Of a stretch of 64,000 bases of DNA, positions 12,201 through 26,799 are shown in pieces. The stretch lies in the NCBI RefSeq assembly GCF_004798865.1, contig NW_025336495.1, positions 1,123,701 to 1,187,700 on the forward strand, read 5' to 3'. The stretch is from Varanus komodoensis. Lineage: Eukaryota; Chordata; Lepidosauria; Squamata; Varanidae. Positions within the stretch are counted from its first letter, which is position 1. The number at the start of each line of letters is the position of its first letter. The notes under the pieces were generated by a model. It had not been told where the DNA came from. It ran no database searches and saw only the letters and a program-made list of their open reading frames with translations. Made by a program: the position numbers and the translations under genes.

Positions 12201-13453
12201 CGGCACCTGTTGAAAACCCCTCAGCTTCACCAGCCTTTCACTGCCCCGGGAGCTTCCTTTTTACTGAACTTTCATTGTGACAGTAACAGATTCTGCTCAC
12301 TTTGAATTTTGTTAGGCAGGAACAAGCAAAGTTTTCTAGCGAGACACAAATCACAGATTTTCTGCCTGGGCTATTTGTGATTAACAGCCCATAATTAAGC
12401 CACCGTGTAGAGATGCACCTGAGAAAACACCCATGATTCAAGCAGCGCTGTCGTTATGTGGGCACTGGGAGCTCTTTTGGGGTTGCTTATGAGCAACAGA
12501 CCATGGATTACTGACGCACTGATGCGCTTTACCCATGGCAGCCACTGAAAGGGAACGGGCGGGCCAAGCCCGGCCAACGAGGGCCCCACGTACCTGCCTC
12601 CGGGCTTTACTACGGAGCTGGATGCAGATCCAGAGGCCGAACCCCAAAGCGGCACACGAGTAGAGGTAAAATCGGTTCAGCCACAGGAATGCCAGATGAC
12701 CATAGAGGCTGCCGCATGTTTCCACAGGCACGTCTGGAGCAAAGCAAAACCGCAGCACAACCGTAGAGGAGAGGGCTTCCCAGGGCAGGGGCGGCAACAG
12801 CGCCCCTGAGGGCATGCAGAAGGCGCGCCCAGCTGCACCTCCGAAGGGCAGGAAGCCTCGCGGGTGCCTCTGCTGCCGTGCGCAGCCCGACGGGCCCGGG
12901 GCAGCCCGGCGGACACGGCCTCCTGCTTCCTCTCTTTCCCCCAGCCTTTCAGGAACAGCCATGAGGACTAGCACCTGCGCTGCGGCGACGGCCGCGCCCC
13001 GGTAGCACCGCGGGACACACTTCGGCTGCCCCCGGCTAGAGGGCCCCGGGGCGGGCGGGCTCGCCGGGAGGCCCTCGGATCGGGCCCTCCGGCAGGCAAG
13101 CGGAGCGGCTCCTCGCGAGTCGGCTCCCCCGGCCTTAGGAAGCTGGCAGAGACGCCGCACGCCTACTCAGCAGCCGGACGCATCCGCTCCCGCAGGGCTT
13201 ACTCCGGAGTAAGCAAGGGCTGCCCGCGCGAATCAGCGGGGCAGCGAGAGCCACTAAGCGGCGCCGGGCTCACTTCGGTCCTAGGACCGGGCTCCTCGGG
13301 CAGGCCTTCTCTCCGACTCACCCCGGGGAAGCTTGCCCCGCGAGTAATCCTCGGATCGGGACCCTCGGCAGGCCTGCTGTGCCGCCCCCCCACCCCCGCA
13401 CCGCCACTCCCCGTCCAGACAGGCCTTACTTCCGAGGAAGTAAGCTTACCCAT
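227..13453 (-). CDS. TYW1: TYW1, tRNA wybutosine-synthesising protein 1 (5' eleven coding exons; 3' part outside the window)
   Basis: A flavodoxin/radical-SAM enzyme that converts m1G37 of tRNA-Phe to 4-demethylwyosine using pyruvate. The coding exons, read right to left, are 13450-13453, 12594-12733, 11922-12056, 10372-10473, 9720-9914, 7569-7838, 6210-6332, 3160-3277, 2193-2245, 988-1106 and 227-336. All have GT-AG borders and join in frame to about 456 residues; the human protein is about 732. Residues about 16-40 are hydrophobic and could anchor the protein in a membrane. GSQTGTAK at 86-93 is the FMN loop, and FLVATYTEG and [12 protein letters not shown] continue the flavodoxin fold. An acidic linker covers about 283-323. 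CANKCVFC at 411-418 is the CX3CX2C iron-sulphur ligand set. Exon 1 gives only the ATG and one base; joined to exon 2 it reads MDVPVE, close to the human start. After GTAK this copy has Arg where the human has Gly. I see no break, so it should be functional. Confidence 0.96.
1371..1860 (-). mobile_element. CR1 LINE 3' end, antisense, older copy
   Basis: The left edge GAAACAGAGCGAGTCAGAAG followed by CCATCTAGTCTGACC is the reverse of the CR1 3' terminus seen in sense at 8840-8925. Further right the antisense of the last ORF2 residues ([13 protein letters not shown]) can be read. It is more diverged than the 43.7 kb copy. It lies in a TYW1 intron. Confidence 0.8.
1915..2145 (+). repeat. Unclassified AAC/GTT-rich interspersed repeat (copy A)
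   Basis: About 230 bases rich in CAACAA, AACCCA and TGGGTT words. A motif of the type GTCATTACATGCGAACC occurs near the start (about 1925-1941) and again as TTGTTATGTGCAGACC near the end (about 2127-2142). Related sequence is found at 12355-12515, 56075-56290 and 61845-62030. I do not recognise the family. Confidence 0.45.
3935..5275 (+). mobile_element. CR1 LINE, sense, old copy with reverse-transcriptase remains
   Basis: Broken ORF2 pieces read [37 protein letters not shown] and [15 protein letters not shown], the order expected across the CR1 reverse transcriptase. The copy ends in the family 3' signature GGTCGGACCAGATGACCT and TCCTTTCCAACTC. It has many frameshifts and stops, so it is an old, dead insertion. 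It belongs to a different CR1 subfamily from the CCATCTAGTCTGACC copies. It lies in a TYW1 intron. Confidence 0.85.
7936..8012 (+). mobile_element. tRNA-derived SINE head fragment
   Basis: GCAGAGCCCCTGCTTTGCAT followed by GGTTCCCGGTTCAAATCC looks like A-box and B-box sequence of a tRNA-derived SINE. There is no acceptor stem or full cloverleaf, so it is not a tRNA gene. It directly abuts CR1 sequence. Confidence 0.5.
8016..8385 (-). mobile_element. CR1 segments in antisense orientation (3' tip plus reverse-transcriptase part)
   Basis: 8016-8095 is the antisense 3' tip (AACAGAGCGAGTCAGTGGGG). 8100-8385, read on the minus strand, encodes [20 protein letters not shown], the CR1 reverse-transcriptase region. 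It meets a sense CR1 3' end at about 8385, giving a head-to-head arrangement. Confidence 0.8.
8385..8925 (+). mobile_element. CR1 LINE 3' end, sense
   Basis: Sense reading gives [20 protein letters not shown], then [10 protein letters not shown], and ends GTCAGACTAGATGGCCCGGG with a TTTCTATG tail. It is the last quarter of ORF2 plus the 3' UTR, joined to inverted upstream CR1 sequence on its left. Confidence 0.85.
10935..11065 (-). repeat. MIR-like SINE, antisense
   Basis: GTGAGGCAGGCGGGGCTGAG, GCCTGGCCCAAAGCCACCC and GGGGAACAGAGCCCGGGTC follow the order of a reversed MIR/CORE-type SINE. Related copies lie at 18850-18985 (sense), 33428-33540 (antisense), 33605-33840 (antisense), 47195-47345 (antisense), 51960-52205 (sense) and about 60355-60500 (antisense). 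Confidence 0.55.
12355..12515 (+). repeat. Unclassified AAC/GTT-rich repeat (copy B)
   Basis: Contains AACAGCCCATAATTAAGCC, AACACCCATGATTCAAGCAG and TGTCGTTATGTGGGCACTGG in the same order as copy A. It lies in TYW1 intron 2. Confidence 0.35.
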
Positions 13454-13720
13454 GGCTGCGCGTCCGAGCAGCGCTGCAGCGCCGGGCTCGGAAGAAGCGG
13501 CTACTCCCAGGGAGACCTCTCGGGCCGCCCCCACGAGCTGCTGGGGGCCGCCATCTTGCCCCGCGGCCCGCCCGGGCATGCTGGGAAGGCCGCGCCCCCG
13601 CCCCGCCGCGGTTCCGCCAGTTCCTGCGCACGCCGAATCCGGAAGGCAAGAGGAGCGAGGCGGCTCCTGGTCCCGCTTCGCGGAGGGTCCGCCACCCTTT
13701 CTGCCGGGGAGGAGACCTGG
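12800..13720 (-). promoter_or_regulatory. TYW1: CpG-rich promoter and 5' UTR region of TYW1
   Basis: This stretch is very rich in G+C and CpG and surrounds the TYW1 start exon. Read on the minus strand it contains CAAGATGGCGGC at 13547-13558, a perfect YY1 site of the kind found just downstream of many transcription starts, and a GCATGCTGGGA word near 13576-13587. If transcription starts upstream, the ATG inside the YY1 site opens a short upstream ORF that ends near 13501, before the true start at 13453. The transcription start itself cannot be placed from sequence alone. Confidence 0.65.
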
Positions 13721-14284
13721 CGATCGCGAAAGCTTGCACAGTTTCGGCAGGCTTTGCACTGGCCGAAAGAAGGGCATCAAGCGCTATACTTGGACACAGG
13801 GATCAGTTGCACTGGCCGAGATCAGGAAATAAAATGATAAAATAAAGCCGGGGAAACGGGGGCTTGGGAGAGGCACAACCCAAAAGGCTAGGAAAAGATC
13901 GTTCAAGCTTTCAGGTTCTCCAGAGTGCTTGGCTACGTTAGGGGGTGGTTAAGAGGCAGGAGCTTGCGGAAGAGGGGGAAAACATGGCCAGCTCTTATGG
14001 TCAAATTTAGAATCCTTAAAAATTCAGGTTCCATTTTTAAAAGTATTGAACTTCGATACTTCGGCCGAAGCTGAAACTTATTAAAAAAAAGAAATTATAC
14101 CTGCTGGCCTGATGAACAGTTCCGAAGACGCTTGTTCGATTTTCCCCTCTTGTATGTGGGTGCGGAGCAGGGGTGGAGTAAGGATTGTGGAAAGGGCTGC
14201 TCCAACCTCTAGCTCTTGCTGGTTGTCAATGCTATTTATTTGCGTATATGCATGGATATTGCCCCGTTGTGCACCAGTCCCGCC

Positions 14285-14400
14285 TATTATTTATTTATTT
14301 ATTTATTTATTTAAAACATTTCTATGCCGCCCCATTCGCCGAAGCCTCGGGGCGGCTCACAACATAAATTAAAATATAATACATTAAAATTACCAGCTTG
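14285..14400 (-). mobile_element. L2-type LINE/SINE 3' tail, antisense
   Basis: (TTTA)n followed by CTATGCCGCCCCATTCGCCG and GGGGCGGCTCACAAC is the reverse of the tail at 15097-15152. That tail (GTGAGCCGCC...GGCATAGAAAT...AATAAATAA) matches the end of the L2 copy at 49480-50150. Other copies: 15985-16055 sense, 38845-38915 sense, 53755-53880 antisense, 63585-63660 sense. Confidence 0.65.
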
Positions 14401-14879
14401 TTTCTGAGCCCAGTGTAAAGTGCTCTTTGGGGCATTAGGGCATGAACTTGTGCACATTTAGACAGAAAAAAATGTTACCTTTGCTGGCATACCCAGAAAG
14501 CTGGGCACTGCAGGCCTCAGAAACAAGGAATTTGTTTTTTTGGCGAAATGTGCACTATTAAAGACTGAACTAGCCTGGGAGCAAACAACAAGCCATTGCC
14601 CGCATTCACCTGCCTACACCGTAACATCACCAAGAGAAGCTTCCCTCACGTGTCCAGCTTTGGGGATGTCCACACACAAAAAGACCTCTTCTGCAGGGAC
14701 CCCAACCCCCTGGATGGGTTGCGAAGGGGGTCGCCCTGGGCCATCGTTGCAAGCTTTCAGGAGGGCTGCGAGGACGGCCTTGTTTATTCTGACATTCCTC
14801 TGAGGCGTCCAGCAGGACTGCCCGGCTTCAGCTGCAGGACTTTAGCAACGTCTCATGCTGGTGTCTGTTGCTTTAGGGC

Positions 14880-15155
14880 TGTTTCCTGACCAGCCATTGC
14901 ATTTTTGTGTTTTGTTACTTGTTTTTCGGCGCCAGGCTAAGGCCTTTTTATTTAAAACTTATTTTAATTGTTAGATTATTGAATTAATTAGGATTTTAAA
15001 ATGTTTAGCCGAGAATGCACTGGGGGGTTTTAAACGATTTTTTTAAATTGTTATATTATCATTATTTATGTATGTATTTATGTATTCTCTGTGAGCCGCC
15101 CCGAGGCTTTGTTGCGATGGGGGCGGCATAGAAATGTTGTAAATAAATAAATTTT
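14880..15155 (+). mobile_element. L2-type LINE 3' end, sense
   Basis: T/A-rich 3' UTR ending GTGAGCCGCCCCGAGGCTTT, GGCGGCATAGAAATG and AAATAAATAAAT. It lies in the TYW1-SBDS intergenic region just left of the SBDS CpG block. The L2 body may extend left to about 14735. Confidence 0.7.
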
Positions 15156-15293
15156 TGCTGCAAGAATTTTAAAGCTCAGTGCCACCTTGTGGGGGCAGCC
15201 TGCGCCGCGAAAGGCAGCATAACAGCATAGGAGATGAAAAGGGCCTCTTTCGAGAGTCAGAGTTTCATGGCTTCGGCGTAAGAAAGGCCTTGA

Positions 15294-20662
<5,369 letters not shown>

Positions 20663-20698
20663 CCCGCCACTGTCGCCGCCGCCGCCAGCAAAGATGGT

Positions 20699-20704
20699 AT
20701 TAAA
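20699..20704 (+). terminator. SBDS: Proximal SBDS poly(A) signal ATTAAA
   Basis: ATTAAA lies 37 bases after the SBDS stop codon and is followed by T/G-rich sequence (TGTGTTCCTGTTTGG near 20731). This would give a very short 3' UTR. Longer isoforms using the AATAAA at 23077 are possible. Confidence 0.5.
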
Positions 20705-23076
20705 GACTTCCTTGACTGGACTGGCCTGCACTGTGTTCCTGTTTGGTTTGGTATTTTCTTTGGGTGTGACTCCCCCTTGGGAGCACCTTCAGGAGCACGC
20801 CTCGCTTTCCTCTAAGGACAGAAATGGCGCCATTGGTCCTGCTGGCAGAATGGCCTCAAGGGCCTGTGAAGCGCCTGAATGCTTGTGTGCCTTTCCTTGA
20901 GGCTGGGGGGCTGCCGTGGGCTGCAGGGCGGGGCTGAGCATTGGCAGAGGCACGGGCTGCAGCATTCCAAACGCGCAGCTCTGCAGGCACAGACACGCAC
21001 TCCTGTGTGAAGCCTTCCGGCCGTGCACTGCAATGGGCAGTCCCCGGTGCTTGCTTACAGGTGTGGCCCAAATGCTTACTCGCACTGGGACGGCTTCCAT
21101 GCACACAGCTCTGCACATGGCCCACCTGTGGCTCGCGGGCCCATGCACACCTCTTTCTGTAGCTAAATTCAGCCCCCCAAACCTCTTCTTCAGCATCAGG
21201 GCCCTGCATCTGGTTCTTGGAGATTCATGCTTGATTCAAGGTAAACTGCAGAAACACTGGTCTGAGCAAAAAACACTAAGAGCTATTGAGCTGTTTCGAG
21301 TATGTAAGGGCCTGCGTGGTGGAGAGAGTTTACATTAATACGGAAATTGGCATGTATTGCAAAGAGGGCCTTTGGATTCAGCCTGGGCTCCTGTGAGCTG
21401 CTAAGATGTGTTGGATTGTTCTTGTTTGTTGCATCTGTTTACGGTTTCAGGATAAAGTGAATGAATGAGGCCCAGCTGGTTGCCCTGTAGGAAAATGCCT
21501 TTGACTATTCTACTGACAGATGCTTTGTGCTGAAAGGCATTTCTTGCTTTGAGCCTTGTGTTTCCTAGACCACAAGGTGCAGGCTGTTTAAAAGACACCT
21601 CTTGTGAGGACTCCTGTGGGCCTCACCTTCCCAAGTGCAAGTGCAGCTTTGCCCCAAGCTGGTGCCTCCCAGAGGTTTGGGACTGCAGCGCCCATCTATC
21701 CCAGCTGGCATGATGGGAGTCGCACTCCCAGCACATCTGGAGGGAACCATCAGTTTAGGCAAAAGCTGTAATGCTCACTCAGAACTTCAGGGGACAAGAC
21801 AATATCCCCAGCAGCACCACCACACTGTTGTACTGGTGAGTTGCCATGGCTGGAGCAAACGGCACGCATGCTCATGAGGGTGTGGGGGGGTCCCTTGGAG
21901 AGCTGGCGTGGATGCGAGCGATCCCCTCCCTCCGCGCTTCATCAGGGCTGGTAGTGTGGAAAGGGAACGTATCGCATGCAGCAGAGAAGACCCGCCTGGG
22001 CTCCTGCAGACACTCTGTCCTCTGTGCTCCTCAGCCCTCCCCAGCAGAGCTGCTGCTGAGGGCAGATGGAAGCCAAAAGCAGAAACAGCTGGCAGGCCCG
22101 AAGCTGCACGTCCTTGTGCTGTGCTGTGCTGTGCAGAGGAGTAAAAGCTGCTGGTCAGAAGTTGCCTGACATCAAGAGGAGCCCCCGGGGCTCGCCGAAA
22201 AAGCCGTGAAAGCTGCTGGCGGTGAGTGAAACACGGAAGAACGTTCCTCTGAGAGCTCCCCACTGAGCCTGTCTCTGGAAGGGTTAGTGGAAAACTCTGG
22301 AAAGAGGCTCTGGAAAACTCATTAGTGGGTTTAAGATGGCCCAAAAACGAATCCAGCCACAAAATCCCACTTCAGGAAAAGGCTCCAACAGGCCTGGGCA
22401 GACAATGCCAGTAAGGCAGCCTTCCCTGCACAGCTGTCCCCAGATGTTTGGTTGGGAATGACAGGCGCAGGGCAACTGGGCAGGAAAGACTAGTCTTAAG
22501 CCTCTAATCCAGATTTAATGTTCATGAGTCGGTGTCTCCTAACTCCACTGCTTCCATTCAACAGCAAAATCTTCAGTGACGCCCTTTGTCACAGACCTCC
22601 TGGCCTTGTGTGCAGGAAATGTGCAGGAAATGTGACTGCTGCGACAGAGAAAAGGGATGTGAGACTCAAAGGGACAGAAAGGCAACTAGCTGTGGAAGCT
22701 GCTGCGGCCACGCAGTCGGGAAGCACAGACCCAGAAAGCTTGGGGTGCTTTGCAGGGGAGGACTAGGCCCAGATGTGGTCTTGTCGGTTGTGGCACTACT
22801 TCTCCATGTTAAACTATTTGCAGATACAGAATGGGGCTTCCAAAAGAGACGGAAGGCTGTTTATTGGAATTTATGAAATATTGTTAAGATAGCGCCATGA
22901 AAATTAGCCACCTGTTAAACTTTTCCTCTCATTCCAAACTGCTTAATCTGCATGATCTGCTGGGTGGGCTACTAACAGTCCAGTCCTCACCATGTTTATC
23001 CAGAAGCTAGTCCCACTGAAGTAAAGCTGTGCTTATTTCTGAGTAAGCATGCACGGGATCTGACTGTAATGTAGCC

Positions 23077-23082
23077 AATAAA
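23077..23082 (+). terminator. Candidate distal plus-strand poly(A) signal AATAAA
   Basis: AATAAA followed by a T/G-rich stretch (GCTGCTGTTTGTTTGC). It lies 2.4 kb downstream of the SBDS stop with no other plus-strand gene recognised between, so it could end a long SBDS 3' UTR. Confidence 0.3.
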
Positions 23083-23161
23083 GTTTTCTGAAGCAAGTCT
23101 GAATGCTGCTGTTTGTTTGCACAGGAATATGGTGCTGTCAGTGAGTGGAACTTAGCATTCT

Positions 23162-23167
23162 TTTATT
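23162..23167 (-). terminator. Candidate minus-strand poly(A) signal AATAAA
   Basis: TTTATT on the plus strand reads AATAAA on the minus strand. It is the nearest convincing signal that I see downstream of the merlin-like gene and sits about 80 bases from the plus-strand AATAAA at 23077. This is where a tail-to-tail gene pair would be expected to end. Assignment is inference. Confidence 0.25.
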
Positions 23168-24734
23168 GCTGTCATTACAGGCTTCATTTTAGGTTTTATT
23201 CTTTAATCGAAGCCATGATACTAATAGCTGGAGAACCCTTTACAAACATCTCAATATGTATCCATATAAACACTATTTACACAAATTCTGAAATGCTTAA
23301 AAGCTGTTGCAGTCCCCTGCCGTGGCATTCAGCGGAGCTGCTGCGCCGTCAAGGTGTCTCACCTTACATCACCCCTCCGGAAAGCCCTGTCCAGGACAGA
23401 CCTGCTCCGCTCTTCTAAATTTGAGGCTGGGGTTTCCTTGCTGGAGTCTGTCCATCTCATGGTCTTCCTTTGCTTTAATGGGACACATAGCCCAATCATG
23501 TTCCTGTCTCTTCAACAGTGCATCTTACTGTGCGTCTCCAACCAACCACCAATGGGCAGTTTCCCAGTTTTGCACAGTTCTCCCCATTCTAAAGGGCTGA
23601 AATGCTGCTCAAGTTAAAGTTTTCAGCTGAAACATGCTGGCATTTCTGGACCTGTCTTTCACTGGAATGCAGCTCCTCAGGGCTGCTTTGAATGAAGCTA
23701 AACTTGGCCTTCAGGGCTGAAAGTAGTTTGACCATATCCACTTTCTTCCTAACTACATATGAGGATGAGAAACATCAACATTCACAAGCAAAATTCTAGA
23801 ATACCTCTAGGTAGGCGGAGCAGGTCTGCCTGCCCCTGCTCTCTAGGTCAGCCAGCATCCTCTGATCAACTCTGGAATGAAAGCCACACCAACTGGGAAC
23901 CAAAGAGAAATCTGACCGGCTTCAGTGGCAGCAGACTTTCTGAATCCAAAGGCAGCCTTTAGAGTTCATCAAGCAGCTCAAGAGCTCTGCTCAGTCACAG
24001 GAAGGCGCTTCAGATATAGATCACATCAGTTTTGTGCTGCTGAACCTAAGGGAGAAGTTGCCAGTGAAGGGAGAAAGAAAGACCGTGACTTCAGCTTGAA
24101 AAGGCGGGCGATGTGCACAATCTGGAGCTCAGGAAAGAGAAATGAAAGTCACAAGGCAGGCTGATGTTACGAAGAGCTACAGAAGGACATGGATCTGTGG
24201 AGCAGGGAATGAATCTCCCACTGGCACCAGAGAAGCAACGGAGGGCTTCTCAGACCTCCTCCTAAAGCAGCCATTCCTAACGGGCTCCCTGCAAATGTGT
24301 TGGAGAGCAACTCGCAGCATTTGCAGCCAGTGTGGCCACAGGGCAGTAAGGATGCGCTGGCCCCACCACAGATCCACTATGGCATGGCAAAGACCCACAG
24401 CCGGCGGACAGGTCACGACTGGTGCTGGAGAAAGGCAGCACCTGCCCCCTCTGGATCTTCCTGCCTCCCCCTCCACTGCCTCCAGGTGTCCCACAGTCCA
24501 GAAATTGCAGCGATTGGCAACCGGAAGCTGTTGCAACCAGCTCCATCCTTACCCGCTGCAGAGAAAGCTTTTAGAAAGGCTCCGTAGAGGATGCTCACCG
24601 ATAGGCATATTAGCCACGGGAGCTGAATGGAATTTCTGTGTACCTGAGTGCCGGGTGCTGGGAACAACCCATGGGAAAGCCCCAGAAGCATTTGCCCAGC
24701 TGCTGCCAGAAATAATGCTCTGCTTAGGAACAAG

Positions 24735-24832
24735 GTGGGGGATTACATGAGTGGCGCCAGCTAGAGCCAGAAGTCAGACCAGATGGCCCAGGACTTCGGA
24801 CTCACCTTGCTTCTATGTTTCTAAGGTCCTAA
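24735..24832 (+). mobile_element. CR1 3' end fragment, sense
   Basis: ATTACATGAGTGGCGCCAGC, GTCAGACCAGATGGCCC and TTGCTTCTATGTTTCTA match the last 90 bases of the CR1 copies elsewhere in the window. Confidence 0.75.
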
Positions 24833-25652
24833 GGCTACCCCTTCCGCAGCCCAAGAAACTGGCTGGCAAAGAGGACAGCGTGTGCCTTGGTGGGATGACG
24901 AGAGCCGAACACCTACCTTAACATGCTTCCATGGTCCTGTCCCCACATGACTGGCAGTCAGGGTGATGTGACGAGAGGGGCCTTCTCCTGGCATTCTGGT
25001 CGCACAGCCACCTGTCCCATTGAGCTGACGTGCTGAGAAAGGCTGCGGCGAGCTGTCTGGCAGGTCCGTGTCGCAGGCCTTCGTCCACAGAGGGGCCTTG
25101 AGAGAACACAGGCGCCATGAAGCAAGGCTGTCCGTTGAATCAGGCTGCATGTACGCTACGTGTTTTGGACGCCATTTCTCTCTCGTGGCATTCCCCAAAG
25201 AATTCTAGGAATTGAGGCTTTACAAAGACACTGGGCAAAATACTCGGATCATTTGCAGAGTTCCTTTCCTGGAAACGTCTTATACTAACTTGAGATGAAT
25301 GAGTGTCAACACCCACAGGCACAAATACATGCCTCACACAGGCTAGCAAGGAGTTCACAGCTGCTTATATAGCAAGTCCTGCCTGCCTGTGGCCTTTCCA
25401 TGGAATGTGGCCTTCAAAAGCACGTCGGGCTGAAGCAGAGAGGTGCGGGAGCTTCGATTCTGCTCTCAAATTACGTCAGGCTGTCCCATGGCAACCACAA
25501 ACCAGAACACGATTGGAGTTCTCAATGTTTCAGCTTTCTGAACTTGCCTCTGTGTTTGAAATTGTGCATCCATCCAAATGTACATAAATTCCACCTCCAA
25601 AACTGTGTTTTCATGTCTTACCCTGTTTCACATTTGTGCACTTTTAAAAGTA

Positions 25653-26196
25653 CAGTGGTTCCTCGACTCATGAACGCCTCAGTTCATGACCAAATCGGGT
25701 CACAAACAAAAATTTCATAAAAATTTTGACTCAGGTCACAAACTCCGCATTTGGTGGCGTGCGGGGGGGGGGGGGGAGATGGCCAAGAGTGCACCCGTCT
25801 TTCCTGCACGAGTGCAAGCGTGATCTCAGCCATCTTCCCGCCCAGCACCATCGCGCCCGTCTCCCCCACAAGCGTGCCTGCGATCGCGCCCATCTCCCCC
25901 CACCCTCCCAGCGCTGGAATGACAGGCACGTGCAGGAATAACGGGTGCAGTCGTGGTCGTGTTGCGGGGGCGGGGAGATGGCTGCGCTCGTGCTCAGTGG
26001 GGAGGAGGGATGGCCATGATCTTTGTTGTCCTTTGTCACTTTGCTTCACATTTTTCTGATTAAAAAAAAGTAGTTGCAGAACGGATTAACCTTATTTACG
26101 TTGAACCTTATGGGGAAATTTAACTTGGCTCACAACCAATTTGGGTCATGACCAGAGTCCTGGAACAAATTAAGTTTGTGAGCCAAGGTACCACTG
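25653..26196. mobile_element. Tigger-like (Tc1/mariner superfamily) MITE with TA target duplication
   Basis: The left end CAGTGGTTCCTCGACTCATG and the reverse complement of the right end, CAGTGGTACCTTGGCTCACA, are terminal inverted repeats of the pogo/Tigger type. TA flanks both sides (25651-25652 and 26197-26198), as expected for target duplication. There is no transposase. The middle (about 25755-25985) is an odd GC-rich block with a G run at about 25767. Confidence 0.8.
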
Positions 26197-26799
26197 TACA
26201 TTTTCCTGATTTAAAATAACATTTCTCTCAATAACAAAAGGATTTTTTGTTCAAAAGAATTTGAAGACAAATTCCGCAGGGCTGAGCATTGCCTGTTTGC
26301 TTGTCCGTAGGCGCCCTGGTGCCTTTAAGCATCGGAGCTTCCCCATAATCAGTGATTAGGGGTTTAATGTCACTGCCTCCAGCCTGGGGTCCTCCAGGGG
26401 GGCCGACCTACAATGTCCATGTTCCCCAGCCAGCAAAGCCATGGGAGGTCAATCATCTGGAGGACAGAAGGTTGGGGAGACTGGTTTAATACAAGTATGG
26501 CTACAACTCCTATCATCCCTCACCACTGGCCACTCTGGCTAAGGACTGATAGGAACCCCGGTGACCACATGCTCACATTCCCAGACCATCATGACAGTTC
26601 ACTGCACCCCTGTCTCTGGGCAAGTATCAAAGGATGGCGTTCTTAAAGATTAAGCGTCGCAAGACGAAAACGCTCTCTCAGTGACTGGCCACTGGCCGAG
26701 GTGCAGTGCTAGCCCATGGGCATTTGCCCTGGCTTGGCACAGGTTTTCCACAGACACTGAAAGTAAATGATGGAATAAATGGCTCGGCCGCATTTGAAC

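Larger units (their letters stand above)
20705..26799. other. Convergent SBDS / merlin-like intergenic region
   Basis: No gene recognised. It contains a palindromic repeat (21655-21760), a CR1 3' end (24735-24832), a Tigger-like MITE (25653-26196) and candidate poly(A) signals of both strands near 23.1 kb. The last exon of the merlin-like gene may lie here. The rest shows nothing that I can name. Confidence 0.6.

Noticed and set aside
25700-26059. Overlapping ORFs in the GC-rich core of the MITE
   Set aside because: They are low-complexity Pro/Ser/Arg readings on both strands with no transposase motifs.
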